From Chromatiales bacterium (ex Bugula neritina AB1) (GTDB taxonomy: Bacteria > Pseudomonadota > Gammaproteobacteria > Granulosicoccales > Granulosicoccaceae): DNA of 52,297 nt. The notes beneath the pieces are model-generated. The model did not search any database and was not told where the DNA came from. It saw only the letters and a list, made by a program, of their open reading frames with translations. This document shows, piece by piece, positions 1-8,134 of the stretch. The position numbers and the translations under genes were made by a program. The stretch is taken from assembly GCA_001730015.1 (NCBI GenBank), contig MDLA01000156.1:1-52297 (forward strand), written 5' to 3'. How positions within the stretch are numbered: position 1 is the first letter of the stretch; each line of letters starts with the position of its first letter.

Positions 1-15
1 ATGAAAAATGCGGGC
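1..15. repeat. Family A repeat, right end only (cut by window edge)
   Basis: The first 15 bases match the right terminus of the family A element found elsewhere in the window (AATGCGGGC followed by TA). The rest lies outside the window. A family B element starts 2 bp further on, so the two repeats abut. Confidence 0.6.
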
Positions 16-17
16 TA

Positions 18-180
18 GGAGCTTGTCTGAGAATTGGGATCGTAGCGAGGGCGCGAGATTTTAGGTCGGGTATTTCGATCGATTGAGGCGAATAGTTATA
101 TTCATATTTAACGAATATTGATCGGAATATCTGGCTAAAAGATTGCGACCGCAGTAGATCCTCATTCTCAAACAGGCTCC
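18..180 (+). repeat. Family B repeat, copy 1 (163 bp, terminal inverted repeats)
   Basis: The element begins GGAGCTTGTCTGAGAAT and ends with the inverted version (GGAGCCTGTTTGAGAAT on the other strand), 15 of 17 matching, and is flanked by TA on both sides. It is related over its whole length to the reverse complement of 7945-8108: a perfect 19-bp word at 69-87 recurs at the same offset (51 bp) from the end in the second copy. It lies directly 3' of the minus-strand TRAP binding-protein gene. No coding capacity is seen; it looks like a MITE or an intergenic hairpin element. Confidence 0.7.
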
Positions 181-200
181 TACGTAACTGCAGGAGTTGG

Positions 201-1187
201 TTAATCGGTGTTTTTTATCAGATCAACCAATGGTTTTAGATCCGGGTTAGCGGCCAGATACTTAGTGTAGACAGGTTCCATCGCTGACTGAAAAGCACTC
301 TTGTCTGGAATTTCGTTAAACTTGACACCAGCGGCCATCACTTTTTCCCGGCTGGATATGGCGCGGGACTCCCACAGCTCACGTTGCAGATCAGCGGACT
401 CGCGTGCTGCCTGCTTCACCATCGCTTGATCATCAGCGGACAGTGCGCCGTATACGTCTGCGTTGATGCACACACATTCAGGAATGATAAGATGTTGTGA
501 CAATGAATAGTAGCCGGCTACTTCGAAGTGTCCGGTGGACTCATAACTGGGCCAGTTGTTCTCAGCGCCATCGACTACACCGGTTTTTAGCGATTGATAA
601 ACCTCGGAAAATGCCATTGGCGAGGGGTTTCCGCCCATTGCCGATATCATGCCGGAGTAGAGGTCGTTGTTCATTACACGTACCTTCATGCCAACGACAT
701 CTTCAGGAGATGTAACGGGTTTCTTTGAGTTGTAGAAGGAGCGAGCTCCTGAGTCATACCAGGCCAGCGCAACCAGGCCTTTCTTGGCCATACCGGCGCT
801 GATTTGCTCACCAGCCTCACCATCGAGTGCGCGATGCATATGGCCCATGTCTTTGAAAATAAAGGGAAGTGATACCACGTTGGCCTCGGGCGCAATGGGT
901 CCAATGGGCCCCAGGTTAAAGTTGCCAATTTCCAGCCCGCCAATACGAACCTGCTCAATACCATCTGGCTGGCTGCCGAGAACGCCTGAATGAAACATTT
1001 TAAGGGTGATTTTGCCACCGGACCGCTCGTCGAGCAATTCAGCGAATTTGTCCATTGCGACAGTGTTCGGATAGTCTGGCTTGTGAATATTCCAGCCTTT
1101 CCATTCGGCTGCCTGTACGGCTGTTGACAGACCAAGGCATAGTGCAGCGGATACCAGTGGCGATAGTAATCTATTTGAAATTATCAC
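201..1187 (-). CDS. TRAP transporter substrate-binding protein, DctP family
   Basis: This is the periplasmic solute receptor of a TRAP (DctPQM) transporter, which captures organic acids and hands them to a membrane QM pair. I place the start at the GTG at 1187-1185, 5 bp after a GGAGG-containing ribosome site; the open frame runs further upstream, but only this start gives a clean signal peptide (hydrophobic core, then VQA|AEWKG), for 328 residues, normal for the family. DctP-type sequence follows (MFHSGVLGSQ, VSLPFIF, KVRVMNN). No dctQ or dctM is present in the window; downstream lies a repeat and then the window edge, so the partners are either further left or absent. The ligand cannot be read from sequence. 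Confidence 0.9.
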   Translation of the reverse strand: MIISNRLLSPLVSAALCLGLSTAVQAAEWKGWNIHKPDYPNTVAMDKFAELLDERSGGKITLKMFHSGVLGSQPDGIEQVRIGGLEIGNFNLGPIGPIAPEANVVSLPFIFKDMGHMHRALDGEAGEQISAGMAKKGLVALAWYDSGARSFYNSKKPVTSPEDVVGMKVRVMNNDLYSGMISAMGGNPSPMAFSEVYQSLKTGVVDGAENNWPSYESTGHFEVAGYYSLSQHLIIPECVCINADVYGALSADDQAMVKQAARESADLQRELWESRAISSREKVMAAGVKFNEIPDKSAFQSAMEPVYTKYLAANPDLKPLVDLIKNTD

Positions 1188-1292
1188 AATATTCCTCCAG
1201 TTTTGTGAAACGCTATCAGAAATAGCCTCGATCATCAGAGCATCGAACGGGATTGTAGTCAAGCGAAACAGAGATCAAATCAGGTGGGCAAT

Positions 1293-2102
1293 CTACTTTC
1301 CCTGGAACTGCGGCTTGCGCTTTTCCATAAACGCCTTACGACCTTCTATATAATCTTCAGATGCGAAGCAGGCGGCGACCATATCATCACAGCGCTCCAG
1401 ATCGCGAGCGCCTGGGTCCGGGGGCATCACCTGAGTGGCAATGTATTTCATCGTGCGGATAGTCAGCGGTGCATTAGCAGCAATATTGTCAGCAAGCTCA
1501 GTTACACGAGTAAGCAGATCCTCTTCAGCGACCACCTCCTGTACCAGACCCGATTGCAGAGCTGTTTCTGCATCTATAGGACTGGCAGTGAACATCATCT
1601 TTTTGGCTGTCGCTGCTCCTACGGTATTTACTAACCGACGGATAGCATCGAACGGATAGCCAAGCGCCAGTCTGGCCGCTGGCATGGCAAAGCGTGATTT
1701 AGCAGATGCAACACGGAAATCGGTGCAGGCCGCGAGATTCAGACCACCTCCGATGCAATGGCCGTTGATCATTGCAATAGTGGGTTTAGGGTAATTCTCA
1801 ATAAGTTCATAAACCAGCCTGATTCGCGAGTTGTAGTGTTCTGTGGCCTCTCTGGAGCCACGTTCCTTTTCGAACTTTGATATATCTGCACCGGAAACAA
1901 ATGCTTTGCCACCGGAGCCGGAAAGAACAACAACCCGAACCTGATCGTCTTCGGCAAAGGCCGACAAAGCCACTTCGACCGCATCCCACATTTCCAGCGA
2001 AACCGCGTTGTAACGCTCCGGGTTATTAAAAATGACATGACCTGTCGCATTCTCTACCCGGGCTTGTATTTTATTTGTCGGCAATGGCAGTCCGGTCGTC
2101 AT
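1293..2102 (-). CDS. Enoyl-CoA hydratase/isomerase (crotonase) family protein without the catalytic glutamate pair
   Basis: A 269-residue crotonase-fold protein acting on an acyl-CoA thioester. The two oxyanion-hole strands are present (SGADISKF near 70-77 and GHCIGGGLNL near 114-123). In mitochondrial enoyl-CoA hydratase two glutamates activate water (Glu144 and Glu164); by alignment they are Asn122 and Ala142 here (GGGLNLA, FAMPAARLALGY). Classical hydration is therefore unlikely; isomerisation, decarboxylation or C-C cleavage, known elsewhere in the superfamily, are alternatives. The ATG at 2102 has an AAGGA site upstream. Promoter and paired palindromes lie at 2152-2223. It is the first gene transcribed towards the TRAP binding protein, with about 100 bp between them. 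Confidence 0.88.
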   Translation of the reverse strand: MTTGLPLPTNKIQARVENATGHVIFNNPERYNAVSLEMWDAVEVALSAFAEDDQVRVVVLSGSGGKAFVSGADISKFEKERGSREATEHYNSRIRLVYELIENYPKPTIAMINGHCIGGGLNLAACTDFRVASAKSRFAMPAARLALGYPFDAIRRLVNTVGAATAKKMMFTASPIDAETALQSGLVQEVVAEEDLLTRVTELADNIAANAPLTIRTMKYIATQVMPPDPGARDLERCDDMVAACFASEDYIEGRKAFMEKRKPQFQGK

Positions 2103-2151
2103 TCTTCTGTTCCTTATGGTCCGCCAGATGACGGGGGCGTTCGCGGTTTAT

Positions 2152-2181
2152 ATATTACTTACCAGATGTTCAACTGTTCAA
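2152..2181 (-). promoter_or_regulatory. Predicted sigma-70 promoter of the crotonase gene
   Basis: Read on the minus strand: TTGAAC (2181-2176), 18 bp spacer, TAATAT (2157-2152), about 50 bp before the ATG at 2102. The -35 box lies partly inside the palindrome at 2177-2186, so a protein bound there would block it. Confidence 0.5.
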
Positions 2182-2223
2182 TTGAATTGAGAGTTGCTGT
2201 AATGTGATGTCTATTCAATTGAA
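2177..2223. promoter_or_regulatory. Paired palindromic operator candidates TTCAATTGAA
   Basis: The perfect 10-bp palindrome TTCAATTGAA occurs at 2177-2186 and again at 2214-2223, centres 37 bp apart (about 3.5 helical turns). The first overlaps the predicted -35 box of the crotonase gene. Two identical dyads next to one promoter are typical of a dimeric repressor such as TetR or GntR type. No such regulator gene is in the window, so the binder is unknown. Confidence 0.5.
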
Positions 2224-2295
2224 TCAAGCGGAGCCTTTGAAAGTCACACTGATCTGTTTCAATTATAGTGGTTTTGAACAGTGAGCTTCACTTTA

Positions 2296-2596
2296 ACCCG
2301 CCTTATTCACGGGATTGACGGAATCCCGCATCAGTTAACCCGCATTATTCGTGGGGTGGCGAGGATATCGCGCGGAGATTTGGTTTCACAGTGGATTTTC
2401 TTCTCGCGTCGAGTACTTACTGATATTTGCAAGAGAAAAAATTCTCTGTGGAATCATAGTTCAAGTGAGATCCCGTCAATCCCGTGAATAATACGGGTTA
2501 AGTATTCGACGCGCGAAGAAAGTCCACTGTGAAAACCCTTGCCGTGAAAAAATAAGGTCTACGCGATATTCTCACCCTCCCATGAATAATGCGCGT
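2296..2596. repeat. Family A repeat, outer copy interrupted by a second copy
   Basis: The left end is at 2296-2334 and the right end at 2501-2596, terminating GCGCGT-TA. Between them sits a complete inverted family A element (2338-2498). The outer copy has also lost roughly 45 bp of its middle compared with the copies at 20985 and 29215. This stretch fills most of the 546-bp gap between the crotonase and MBL genes; no gene is seen in it. Confidence 0.75.
2338..2498 (-). repeat. Family A repeat, complete copy nested inside another
   Basis: A complete 161-bp copy in reverse orientation, with TA on each side and ends ACCCGCATTATTC and GAATAATACGGGT. Same length as the copy at 29215-29375. Its insertion inside the outer copy shows the family has moved rather than only been copied in place. 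Confidence 0.75.
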
Positions 2597-2648
2597 TAAA
2601 ATTCAAAAAGATCAGTTACAACATCAGGTCAGAACGGGAAAGTAATAA

Positions 2649-3530
2649 ATGAAAATTACGCTGCTGGGAACCGGATCTCCGGTGCCGATGAGTAACCGGG
2701 CGAGCTCAGGCTACCTGGTTGAAATCGGCGATGAGATCCTGGTATTTGACCATGGTGCCGGATCACATGAGAATTTTCTCCGCTGTGGATACCGTGCTCA
2801 GGATTTAAACACCATATTCTTTACCCACCTGCATTCCGATCACTGCCTGGACTACCCGAGACTGGTACACAGCCGCTGGGATCAGGGGGCGGGACAAATC
2901 CCCGAGCTTAAAGTTTATGCACCGTCCTATATGCAGCGCATGACTGACCTGTTGTTTGGTGAGCAGGGTGTTTTTGATTCTGATCTAAATGGTCGGCTAA
3001 ACTCTGCGGGTAGCCAGCTGGTTTACCAGAATCGGGGCGGCAAACTGCCGAGAAAACGCCCTTCACCTGATGTAACCCCGCTCTACGACGGCTTGATTGT
3101 CGAGACAGATAACTGGAAGGTAACGGTCAGAGAGGTCTTCCACCAGCCCGGCTACATCGAACCGTATGGATTGCGTTTGGAAACAGATGAGGGAGTGCTG
3201 GTTTATTCAGGTGATACCGGCCCATGCGATGGTATATCCGATCTGGCGAAAGACGCGGATATGCTGATCCACATGTGTTACTTCATTTCCGGCACCTTCA
3301 CCAAAGGTGACCGTCTGGCATCTTCAGGCCATCTGGAGTGCGCTCAACTGGCGGCTGATCAAAATGTGAAAACACTGGTAGCAACGCATTTCACACCGCA
3401 AATGGATGCGCCCGGGGTTAAAGAAAAATGCCTTGGAGAAATGCGGGAGATATACAAAGGGCGGATAGTCTGGGGTGAAGATCTAATGCAACTTTCGCTG
3501 CATCCGGATGAAATCCCGCACATGGGCTAA
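2649..3530 (+). CDS. MBL-fold metallo-hydrolase (RNase Z/arylsulfatase-like branch)
   Basis: A 293-residue cytoplasmic metallo-beta-lactamase-fold hydrolase with no signal peptide. The metal-binding signature HLHSDH is at residues 60-65 (His60, His62, Asp64, His65); SGDTGPCD and ATHFTP supply the later ligands, and the N-terminus LLGTGSPVP is typical of the RNase Z-like group. The substrate is unknown; homologous genes often sit in catabolic clusters and cleave esters or lactones. The next gene (DUF1932 dehydrogenase) is co-directional. The stop codon TAA (3528-3530) coincides with the left end of a degenerate family A repeat. Confidence 0.85.
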   Translation: MKITLLGTGSPVPMSNRASSGYLVEIGDEILVFDHGAGSHENFLRCGYRAQDLNTIFFTHLHSDHCLDYPRLVHSRWDQGAGQIPELKVYAPSYMQRMTDLLFGEQGVFDSDLNGRLNSAGSQLVYQNRGGKLPRKRPSPDVTPLYDGLIVETDNWKVTVREVFHQPGYIEPYGLRLETDEGVLVYSGDTGPCDGISDLAKDADMLIHMCYFISGTFTKGDRLASSGHLECAQLAADQNVKTLVATHFTPQMDAPGVKEKCLGEMREIYKGRIVWGEDLMQLSLHPDEIPHMG

Positions 3531-3703
3531 CGCGTATTCGCAGACCTGACAGAATCTCACCTGATCTCTACTATCCAAAGAGCATTTTTCTATTGCAGAT
3601 ATCAGCAAGTATTCGAGGCGGGGAGAAAATCTACTGATATCTGCAATTGCCAGAAAAAAATAAGGTCTGCGCGATATCCTCGCTACCCGAGAAGTAAAGC
3701 AGG
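3530..3703 (+). repeat. Family A repeat, degenerate copy
   Basis: Recognisable blocks in the family order are ACAGAATCTCACCTGATCT, GCAGATATCAGCAAGTATTCG, AAAAAATAAGGTCTGCGCG and ATATCCTCGC. Both termini are eroded compared with other copies. It starts inside the stop codon of the MBL gene and fills most of the gap before the DUF1932 gene. Confidence 0.6.
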
Positions 3704-3747
3704 CCGAGGCTGTCTATTTAAAAGTTAGTTAAACCTGGTAATAACCT

Positions 3748-4581
3748 ATGACTAAAATTGCAGTGTTAGGGCTTGGAGAAGCGGGAAGTCTGATCGGATC
3801 AGACATCGTAAACACTGGCAAGGCCCAAAACCTTGACTTGCATCTGTATGGCTTTGACCCGGCAGCGGTAGCAACGCCAGCTGGTATAAACCGGATGGCA
3901 ACCGCAGCAGAAACCGTTTCAAATGCCGACTTTATTTTGTCTTTTACCGGATCGGTAGATGCATTAACGGCGATGAATCAAGCAATTGAGCGGATCCCTG
4001 CAACAGCAATTTATGCAGATTTTTCAAGCGCCAGCGCCGGACTCAAACGAGAGCTTGCAAAAAACGCAGAAAGTATCGGGTTTAAATTCTGCGATGTCGC
4101 ATTAATGGCCATGGTGCCGGGCAACGGCATTAAAACCCCGTCAATGCTGGCAGGCAATGGCGCAAGTCGGTTGCAAAGCTGGATTGCCGCCCTCGGAATG
4201 CCCGCGGTTATAGTCAGTGAAAACGCCGGTGATGCTGCCCAACGCAAGCTGTTACGTAGTGTTGTGATAAAAGGGCTTGCCGGTTTGCTGATCGAAGCAT
4301 TGCAGGGTGCGAATCAGGCAGGTTGTCAGGATTGGCTCTGGAAAAATTTGATTGACGAGTTCACTGCGATGGATCACACCATGCTGCAAAGACTGGTGCA
4401 GGGTACCGGTACACACGCACAACGGCGATTCCACGAAATGGAAGCCGCAGCACAACAGCTTATAGAATCGGGGGTTGAACCGCTGATGACAAAATCAACA
4501 GTACAGAGCCTTGACAAGGTGAGGCGCGAGGGTGTGCCAGAGGTACCTGAAGTAGTAGAGGTACCTGAAGTTCAGGGATGA
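3748..4581 (+). CDS. NAD(P)-binding beta-hydroxyacid dehydrogenase-like protein (DUF1932)
   Basis: A 277-residue two-domain oxidoreductase. A Rossmann dinucleotide motif GLGEAGS is at residues 8-14. The helical C-terminal half carries LLRSVVIKGLAG with Lys175, the lysine position conserved in the 6-phosphogluconate/3-hydroxyisobutyrate dehydrogenase superfamily (DUF1932 branch). It presumably oxidises a hydroxyacid or reduces the keto form in the cytoplasm; the substrate is not known. Neighbours (MBL hydrolase, TTT transporter, CoA transferase) suggest catabolism of an imported organic acid. The last residues form an odd repetitive tail, VPEVPEVVEVPEV, encoded by imperfect direct repeats of GAGGTACCTGAAGT, likely a recent slippage product. 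Confidence 0.85.
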   Translation: MTKIAVLGLGEAGSLIGSDIVNTGKAQNLDLHLYGFDPAAVATPAGINRMATAAETVSNADFILSFTGSVDALTAMNQAIERIPATAIYADFSSASAGLKRELAKNAESIGFKFCDVALMAMVPGNGIKTPSMLAGNGASRLQSWIAALGMPAVIVSENAGDAAQRKLLRSVVIKGLAGLLIEALQGANQAGCQDWLWKNLIDEFTAMDHTMLQRLVQGTGTHAQRRFHEMEAAAQQLIESGVEPLMTKSTVQSLDKVRREGVPEVPEVVEVPEVQG

Positions 4582-4596
4582 ACGTTTTATAGAACG

Positions 4597-5661
4597 CTAG
4601 CGTGGTGGTAGCAGCTTAAACACCCGGCGTGACAGAATATTCCCGAAGTATACTGTCATTAGAATGCGAACAAGGTGGTGAATTGCTACCACTACCGGGT
4701 TGAAATTCAGTGATAATGCAATCAGGCTCATTTCAGCCAATCCACCCGCGGCAAAGCTGATGAACATGGCACCGAAATCTGCCGGCACAAACTGTACAAG
4801 CACTGCGGCGAACCCGGCAGCCAGGGAAAGCATGTAAACGCCGGCCAGCAAGCCCATGCCCAGACCGCGAATCAGGAGTCGTCGTGAAACCCCCGAGAAC
4901 TGAGCTCCCAGTGCGGTGCCGACCATGTACTGTGCTGCGTGGCCAAGCCATGGCGGTATATCGATAACCACCACACCCCCGACCGACAACGCCAGCGCGA
5001 GCAACAAGGGCCCGAGCATATGCGATACCGGTAAGCGGGTTGCCTGTCCTATAAAAAGTCCGACAAGCGCTATCGAGATGATCATCGCGACGTCGATAAA
5101 GTCGTAGTCGACGGCAGCCATCGTCTGACCGGCCAGTGAACCGACAGCATCTCCCTTGATGAACAGAAAGAGCAGCGGCACCGAGGAGACCACCAATATA
5201 ATTCGAATAAAGTGCTGTGCCGTTACGATACGCAGGTCGGCTCCGGCTTCTTCTGCCAGAGCAGTGGAATCGATAATGCCGCCGGGTAGTGCTGCGAAGT
5301 AGGCGTCCAGTTTTTCATAGCCGCCCAGCCCTCGCATAATGGCATAACTGCCACCGTGCGCTAGTAGAATGAAGGGTATCAGGGCCAGGCCGGAAATCCA
5401 GAACTGTGGCAATAGAGTTAATAGCTCAGGGGAAAATCGTGACCCGATCATTGCCCCGATAATCGACATGAAAACCAACCGCACCCATCGGGACAATTTC
5501 GGCAGGCGTTTTTCAGCGCGCTCGTACCACAGAACAAAGCACGCCGCTCCAAAAATGCCGCCGAGCATAAACGGCATGGGCACACTGATAAGAAAAGCCG
5601 CAAAACCGCCGAGTAAGCCAAAGGCAAAGATGGGCAGGAAGCGGATATCCATACCGGCCAC
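4597..5661 (-). CDS. AbrB-family integral membrane protein
   Basis: A 354-residue very hydrophobic protein, with about nine to ten membrane segments, in two similar halves (GFLLGGFAAF-like and GLFIGQATRLPVSHMLGPLL-like blocks), the duplication that defines the membrane AbrB family (often labelled putative ammonia monooxygenase, a historical name with no activity shown). It is thought to be a transporter or regulator of acid uptake. The GTG start lies 8 bp after the stop of tctA, so the two are probably co-transcribed; a second possible start is the ATG at 5652. Genes of this family commonly accompany TTT transporters. Confidence 0.85.
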   Translation of the reverse strand: MAGMDIRFLPIFAFGLLGGFAAFLISVPMPFMLGGIFGAACFVLWYERAEKRLPKLSRWVRLVFMSIIGAMIGSRFSPELLTLLPQFWISGLALIPFILLAHGGSYAIMRGLGGYEKLDAYFAALPGGIIDSTALAEEAGADLRIVTAQHFIRIILVVSSVPLLFLFIKGDAVGSLAGQTMAAVDYDFIDVAMIISIALVGLFIGQATRLPVSHMLGPLLLALALSVGGVVVIDIPPWLGHAAQYMVGTALGAQFSGVSRRLLIRGLGMGLLAGVYMLSLAAGFAAVLVQFVPADFGAMFISFAAGGLAEMSLIALSLNFNPVVVAIHHLVRILMTVYFGNILSRRVFKLLPPR

Positions 5662-5669
5662 GAAGAGTC

Positions 5670-7304
5670 TTACTGCTCCGCGGCTTTTCTACTGCTGTAG
5701 GTCGACCAGCTGCGAAAGACAATAACGGCAGCACCTATAATCAGGAAGATTGGTGCGTAAGAGAACTTGCCCTGGTACTCAAAGCTTGTAAATATCAAAA
5801 AGCCTTTGTTTGAGATGATCATGGATTGCCGGAATGCTTCCTCCATGCTTGACGTCAGCACAAAAGCAATAATAAAAGCTGCTGCAGAAAAATTGGTTCG
5901 CCGCATGGCGTAGCCGATTACCCCGAACAGCAACGCGAAGCCAACGTCCCAGATTGAAGCGCGTGAGGAATAACTCGCCGCCAGCGCGGTCATGAAGATA
6001 AACGGGTACAGGTACTGGGTGGGCAGTATAGCGATGAGCCGGCCGATGAAAGGCGCGGCAAAATAACCAATGAGTGCGTAACAGGCAATGCCAATCAAGC
6101 CTGCCGCAAACACGCCAAAGATAAACTCACGCGGGCTGATAAGCTGACCACCCATAAAAAGAGGTGGCTCTGTCGCAAAGATACTAGGGCCCGGCTGCAA
6201 ACCATTAACCAGAAACATACCGATCAGCACCGCGGCAATGGTCGAACCCGGAATACCGAGGGTCAGTAAGGGAATCATGGATGGGCCGGATACCGCGTTA
6301 TTCGCCGACTCAGGCGCTGCAATCCCTTCGACAACACCGGTACCCCATTCACTTTTGTTTTTAGCTTTTCGCTTTTCCTCGCCATAGGCGACGAAACAGG
6401 CAACCGATGAACCCAGCCCCGGCATCATCCCGATTAACGACCCGTAGATTGATGAACGAAACATAAGCGGGACGCATCGTTTAAATTCGGCCCAGGTGAA
6501 GTAGTGTGCGGTCGGGTCGTCTACTTTATCGATTGCCAGATCGATCATCTTCACTTTGGCTGCTTTTTCAGCCTGAATAATAACTTCGGAAATTACAAAA
6601 ACACCGATCAGTAAGGGCACCAGCGCCATACCGGATTCCAGTTCGTCGACGCCCATGGTCATTTTGAATTGGCCGGTGATGATGTCTTCGCCAATCAATC
6701 CGATAATCGCACCGAACAGAGTTGAAATAATGCCTTTGATAATGCTGTCACTGACAACAGAACCGATAACTACAAACGCCATAAGGTAGATAGCAAAGTT
6801 CTCTGGCGGGCCGAACTGGCGGGTAAACGCGGCAATTGAAACGGCGCCGAAAATCAACACGATTTCACCGAAGTAATCGCCATAGGCTGAGGCCACAGTA
6901 GCGGTCTTGAGTGCTTTGCCTGCCTTGCCGTTCTGCGTCATCGGGTAGCCGTCCTGCATAGTGGCAGCAGAGGCCGCGGTACCTGGCGTATTAAACAATA
7001 TAGCGGCGATTGAACCGCCATAGCGGCCGGATTTACCAATCACATAGAGGAACGCAAGGCCGGCAAGCCCACCGATCTCGTCGTTGTATGCAATGAGTAT
7101 AGGCAGCATCATTGCGATGGCAGCCGCTGCAGTCAGCCCGGGCAGGGCACCGAATACAATCCCGACAAACGCGGCCAGTACAACAAACATGAGCGCATAC
7201 GGATCATTAAATAGAACAACAAAGCCGCAGGAGATATCAAAAAAGATCGATAAAAACCCAAGCGATTCGAAAAATTCTTCAACACCGGCACAGTGATTTT
7301 GCAA
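5670..7304 (-). CDS. tctA: Tripartite tricarboxylate transporter large permease, TctA family
   Basis: A 544-residue inner-membrane permease with about eleven to twelve helices. Family hallmarks are GALPGLTAAAAIAMMLP near the N-terminus, FNTPGTAASAATMQDGYP, and APESANNAVSGPSMIPLLTL followed by GIPGSTIAAVLIG. It couples ion flow to import of the acid delivered by TctC. The frame opens with a TTG at 7304, 8 bp after GGAG and immediately after the tctB stop; the N-terminus is about 40 residues longer than many homologues, so a start inside is possible. Order tctC-tctB-tctA, then the AbrB gene. Confidence 0.93.
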   Translation of the reverse strand: MQNHCAGVEEFFESLGFLSIFFDISCGFVVLFNDPYALMFVVLAAFVGIVFGALPGLTAAAAIAMMLPILIAYNDEIGGLAGLAFLYVIGKSGRYGGSIAAILFNTPGTAASAATMQDGYPMTQNGKAGKALKTATVASAYGDYFGEIVLIFGAVSIAAFTRQFGPPENFAIYLMAFVVIGSVVSDSIIKGIISTLFGAIIGLIGEDIITGQFKMTMGVDELESGMALVPLLIGVFVISEVIIQAEKAAKVKMIDLAIDKVDDPTAHYFTWAEFKRCVPLMFRSSIYGSLIGMMPGLGSSVACFVAYGEEKRKAKNKSEWGTGVVEGIAAPESANNAVSGPSMIPLLTLGIPGSTIAAVLIGMFLVNGLQPGPSIFATEPPLFMGGQLISPREFIFGVFAAGLIGIACYALIGYFAAPFIGRLIAILPTQYLYPFIFMTALAASYSSRASIWDVGFALLFGVIGYAMRRTNFSAAAFIIAFVLTSSMEEAFRQSMIISNKGFLIFTSFEYQGKFSYAPIFLIIGAAVIVFRSWSTYSSRKAAEQ

Positions 7305-7814
7305 TTATTTTGCTCCAGTGATCCAGTTGGTGTAGGGACGCATGTCGACAATTGCGCCCTTGGGATCGTTAAGTAACATCACCCCCATAAAGACCCACTG
7401 GAAGATAACGGCCAGTACAATCGCACCGATTACCATTGCCACCCAGTTGCGAACACCGAAGGTATAGAGCATGGCGATTAATGTAACCACCACCGCCATA
7501 AAGTATCCGAAGCCCCAGAACGTAGTGACAAACAGAACGCCACAGGCGACGATTAAAAAGATTCGCTTAACGTCGCTTTCGAGAAAGCCATAGCCATCCT
7601 GCAGATCACCCACTTTGCCGAAAAATGCTCTGAGTGCCAGCCACAGTCCGCCTATAACCAGCGACACCGCAAGAATCAATGGCAGTGTGCGAGGTCCGAC
7701 AGACTCACGTGACGTTTCTATAGTGAAAGCCTGAAAGATAAAAAAGCAGCCGACCAGAAGGACTACCGCTGCAACGCCATATTCCACTTTAATCTTGTAT
7801 TGCTGGGTGCCCAT
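7305..7814 (-). CDS. tctB: Tripartite tricarboxylate transporter small subunit, TctB family
   Basis: A 169-residue protein with four predicted membrane helices (segments near 12-30, 42-60, 82-112 and 118-145), the usual size and layout of TctB, which forms the membrane complex with TctA. Sequence identity is low in this family, so the call rests partly on position between tctC and tctA. The stop codon adjoins the tctA start. Upstream is a 320-bp gap holding a family B repeat and a further inverted repeat, unusually long for a ttt operon. Confidence 0.85.
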   Translation of the reverse strand: MGTQQYKIKVEYGVAAVVLLVGCFFIFQAFTIETSRESVGPRTLPLILAVSLVIGGLWLALRAFFGKVGDLQDGYGFLESDVKRIFLIVACGVLFVTTFWGFGYFMAVVVTLIAMLYTFGVRNWVAMVIGAIVLAVIFQWVFMGVMLLNDPKGAIVDMRPYTNWITGAK

Positions 7815-7822
7815 GTTTTATT

Positions 7823-7872
7823 CCGGTGATCGATCCTACTCTGGCGATCAATCACGGCGATGATCGATCCGG
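7823..7872. promoter_or_regulatory. Inverted repeat in the tctC-tctB spacer
   Basis: CCGGTGATCGATC at 7823-7835 pairs with GATCGATCCGG at 7862-7872 apart from one bulged base. It lies in what would be the leader between tctC and tctB on the minus strand. Each half also contains the self-complementary GATCGATC, so a protein site or an RNA hairpin are both possible. Confidence 0.3.
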
Positions 7873-7944
7873 CACGAACGTAAAGGAGGGCAAGCCGGAC
7901 GGCTTGCCCCGGTGTGGCTGTCGCTCTTTCTCGAACAGCCACCT

Positions 7945-8108
7945 GGAGCCAGTCCGAAAATGAATGATCATCTGCGGACGCAGATCTTCCGGTCGGCTAT
8001 TACGATTAATTTTGTTGAATACAATTATTCGTATTCAACTCAATCGATCGAAATACCTGACACTGAATCTCACATCGTCGTTACGACCTTTATTCTCGGA
8101 AAGGCTCC
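7945..8108 (-). repeat. Family B repeat, copy 2 (164 bp)
   Basis: Reverse-complement relative of 18-180. Ends are GGAGCCAGTCCGAAAAT and (inverted) GGAGCCTTTCCGAGAAT, 14 of 17 matching; the 19-bp word shared with copy 1 is at 8039-8057. The middle holds a perfect 9-bp hairpin, GTTGAATAC / GTATTCAAC (8014-8022 and 8031-8039). It sits just 3' of tctC and 5' of tctB. Confidence 0.7.
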
Positions 8109-8134
8109 TGATGGTTATAAATTTACTGGCAAAC

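Noticed and set aside
1188..1262. Upstream start of the TRAP binding protein
   Set aside because: It would put 25 hydrophilic residues before the signal peptide; the GTG at 1187 with GGAGG fits better.
2281..2487. Open frame of 68 codons on the plus strand, similar to frames at 29226-29462 and 23630-23845 (minus)
   Set aside because: The similarity comes from the family A repeat itself; the frames have no ribosome sites, start at different points and end in repeat sequence.
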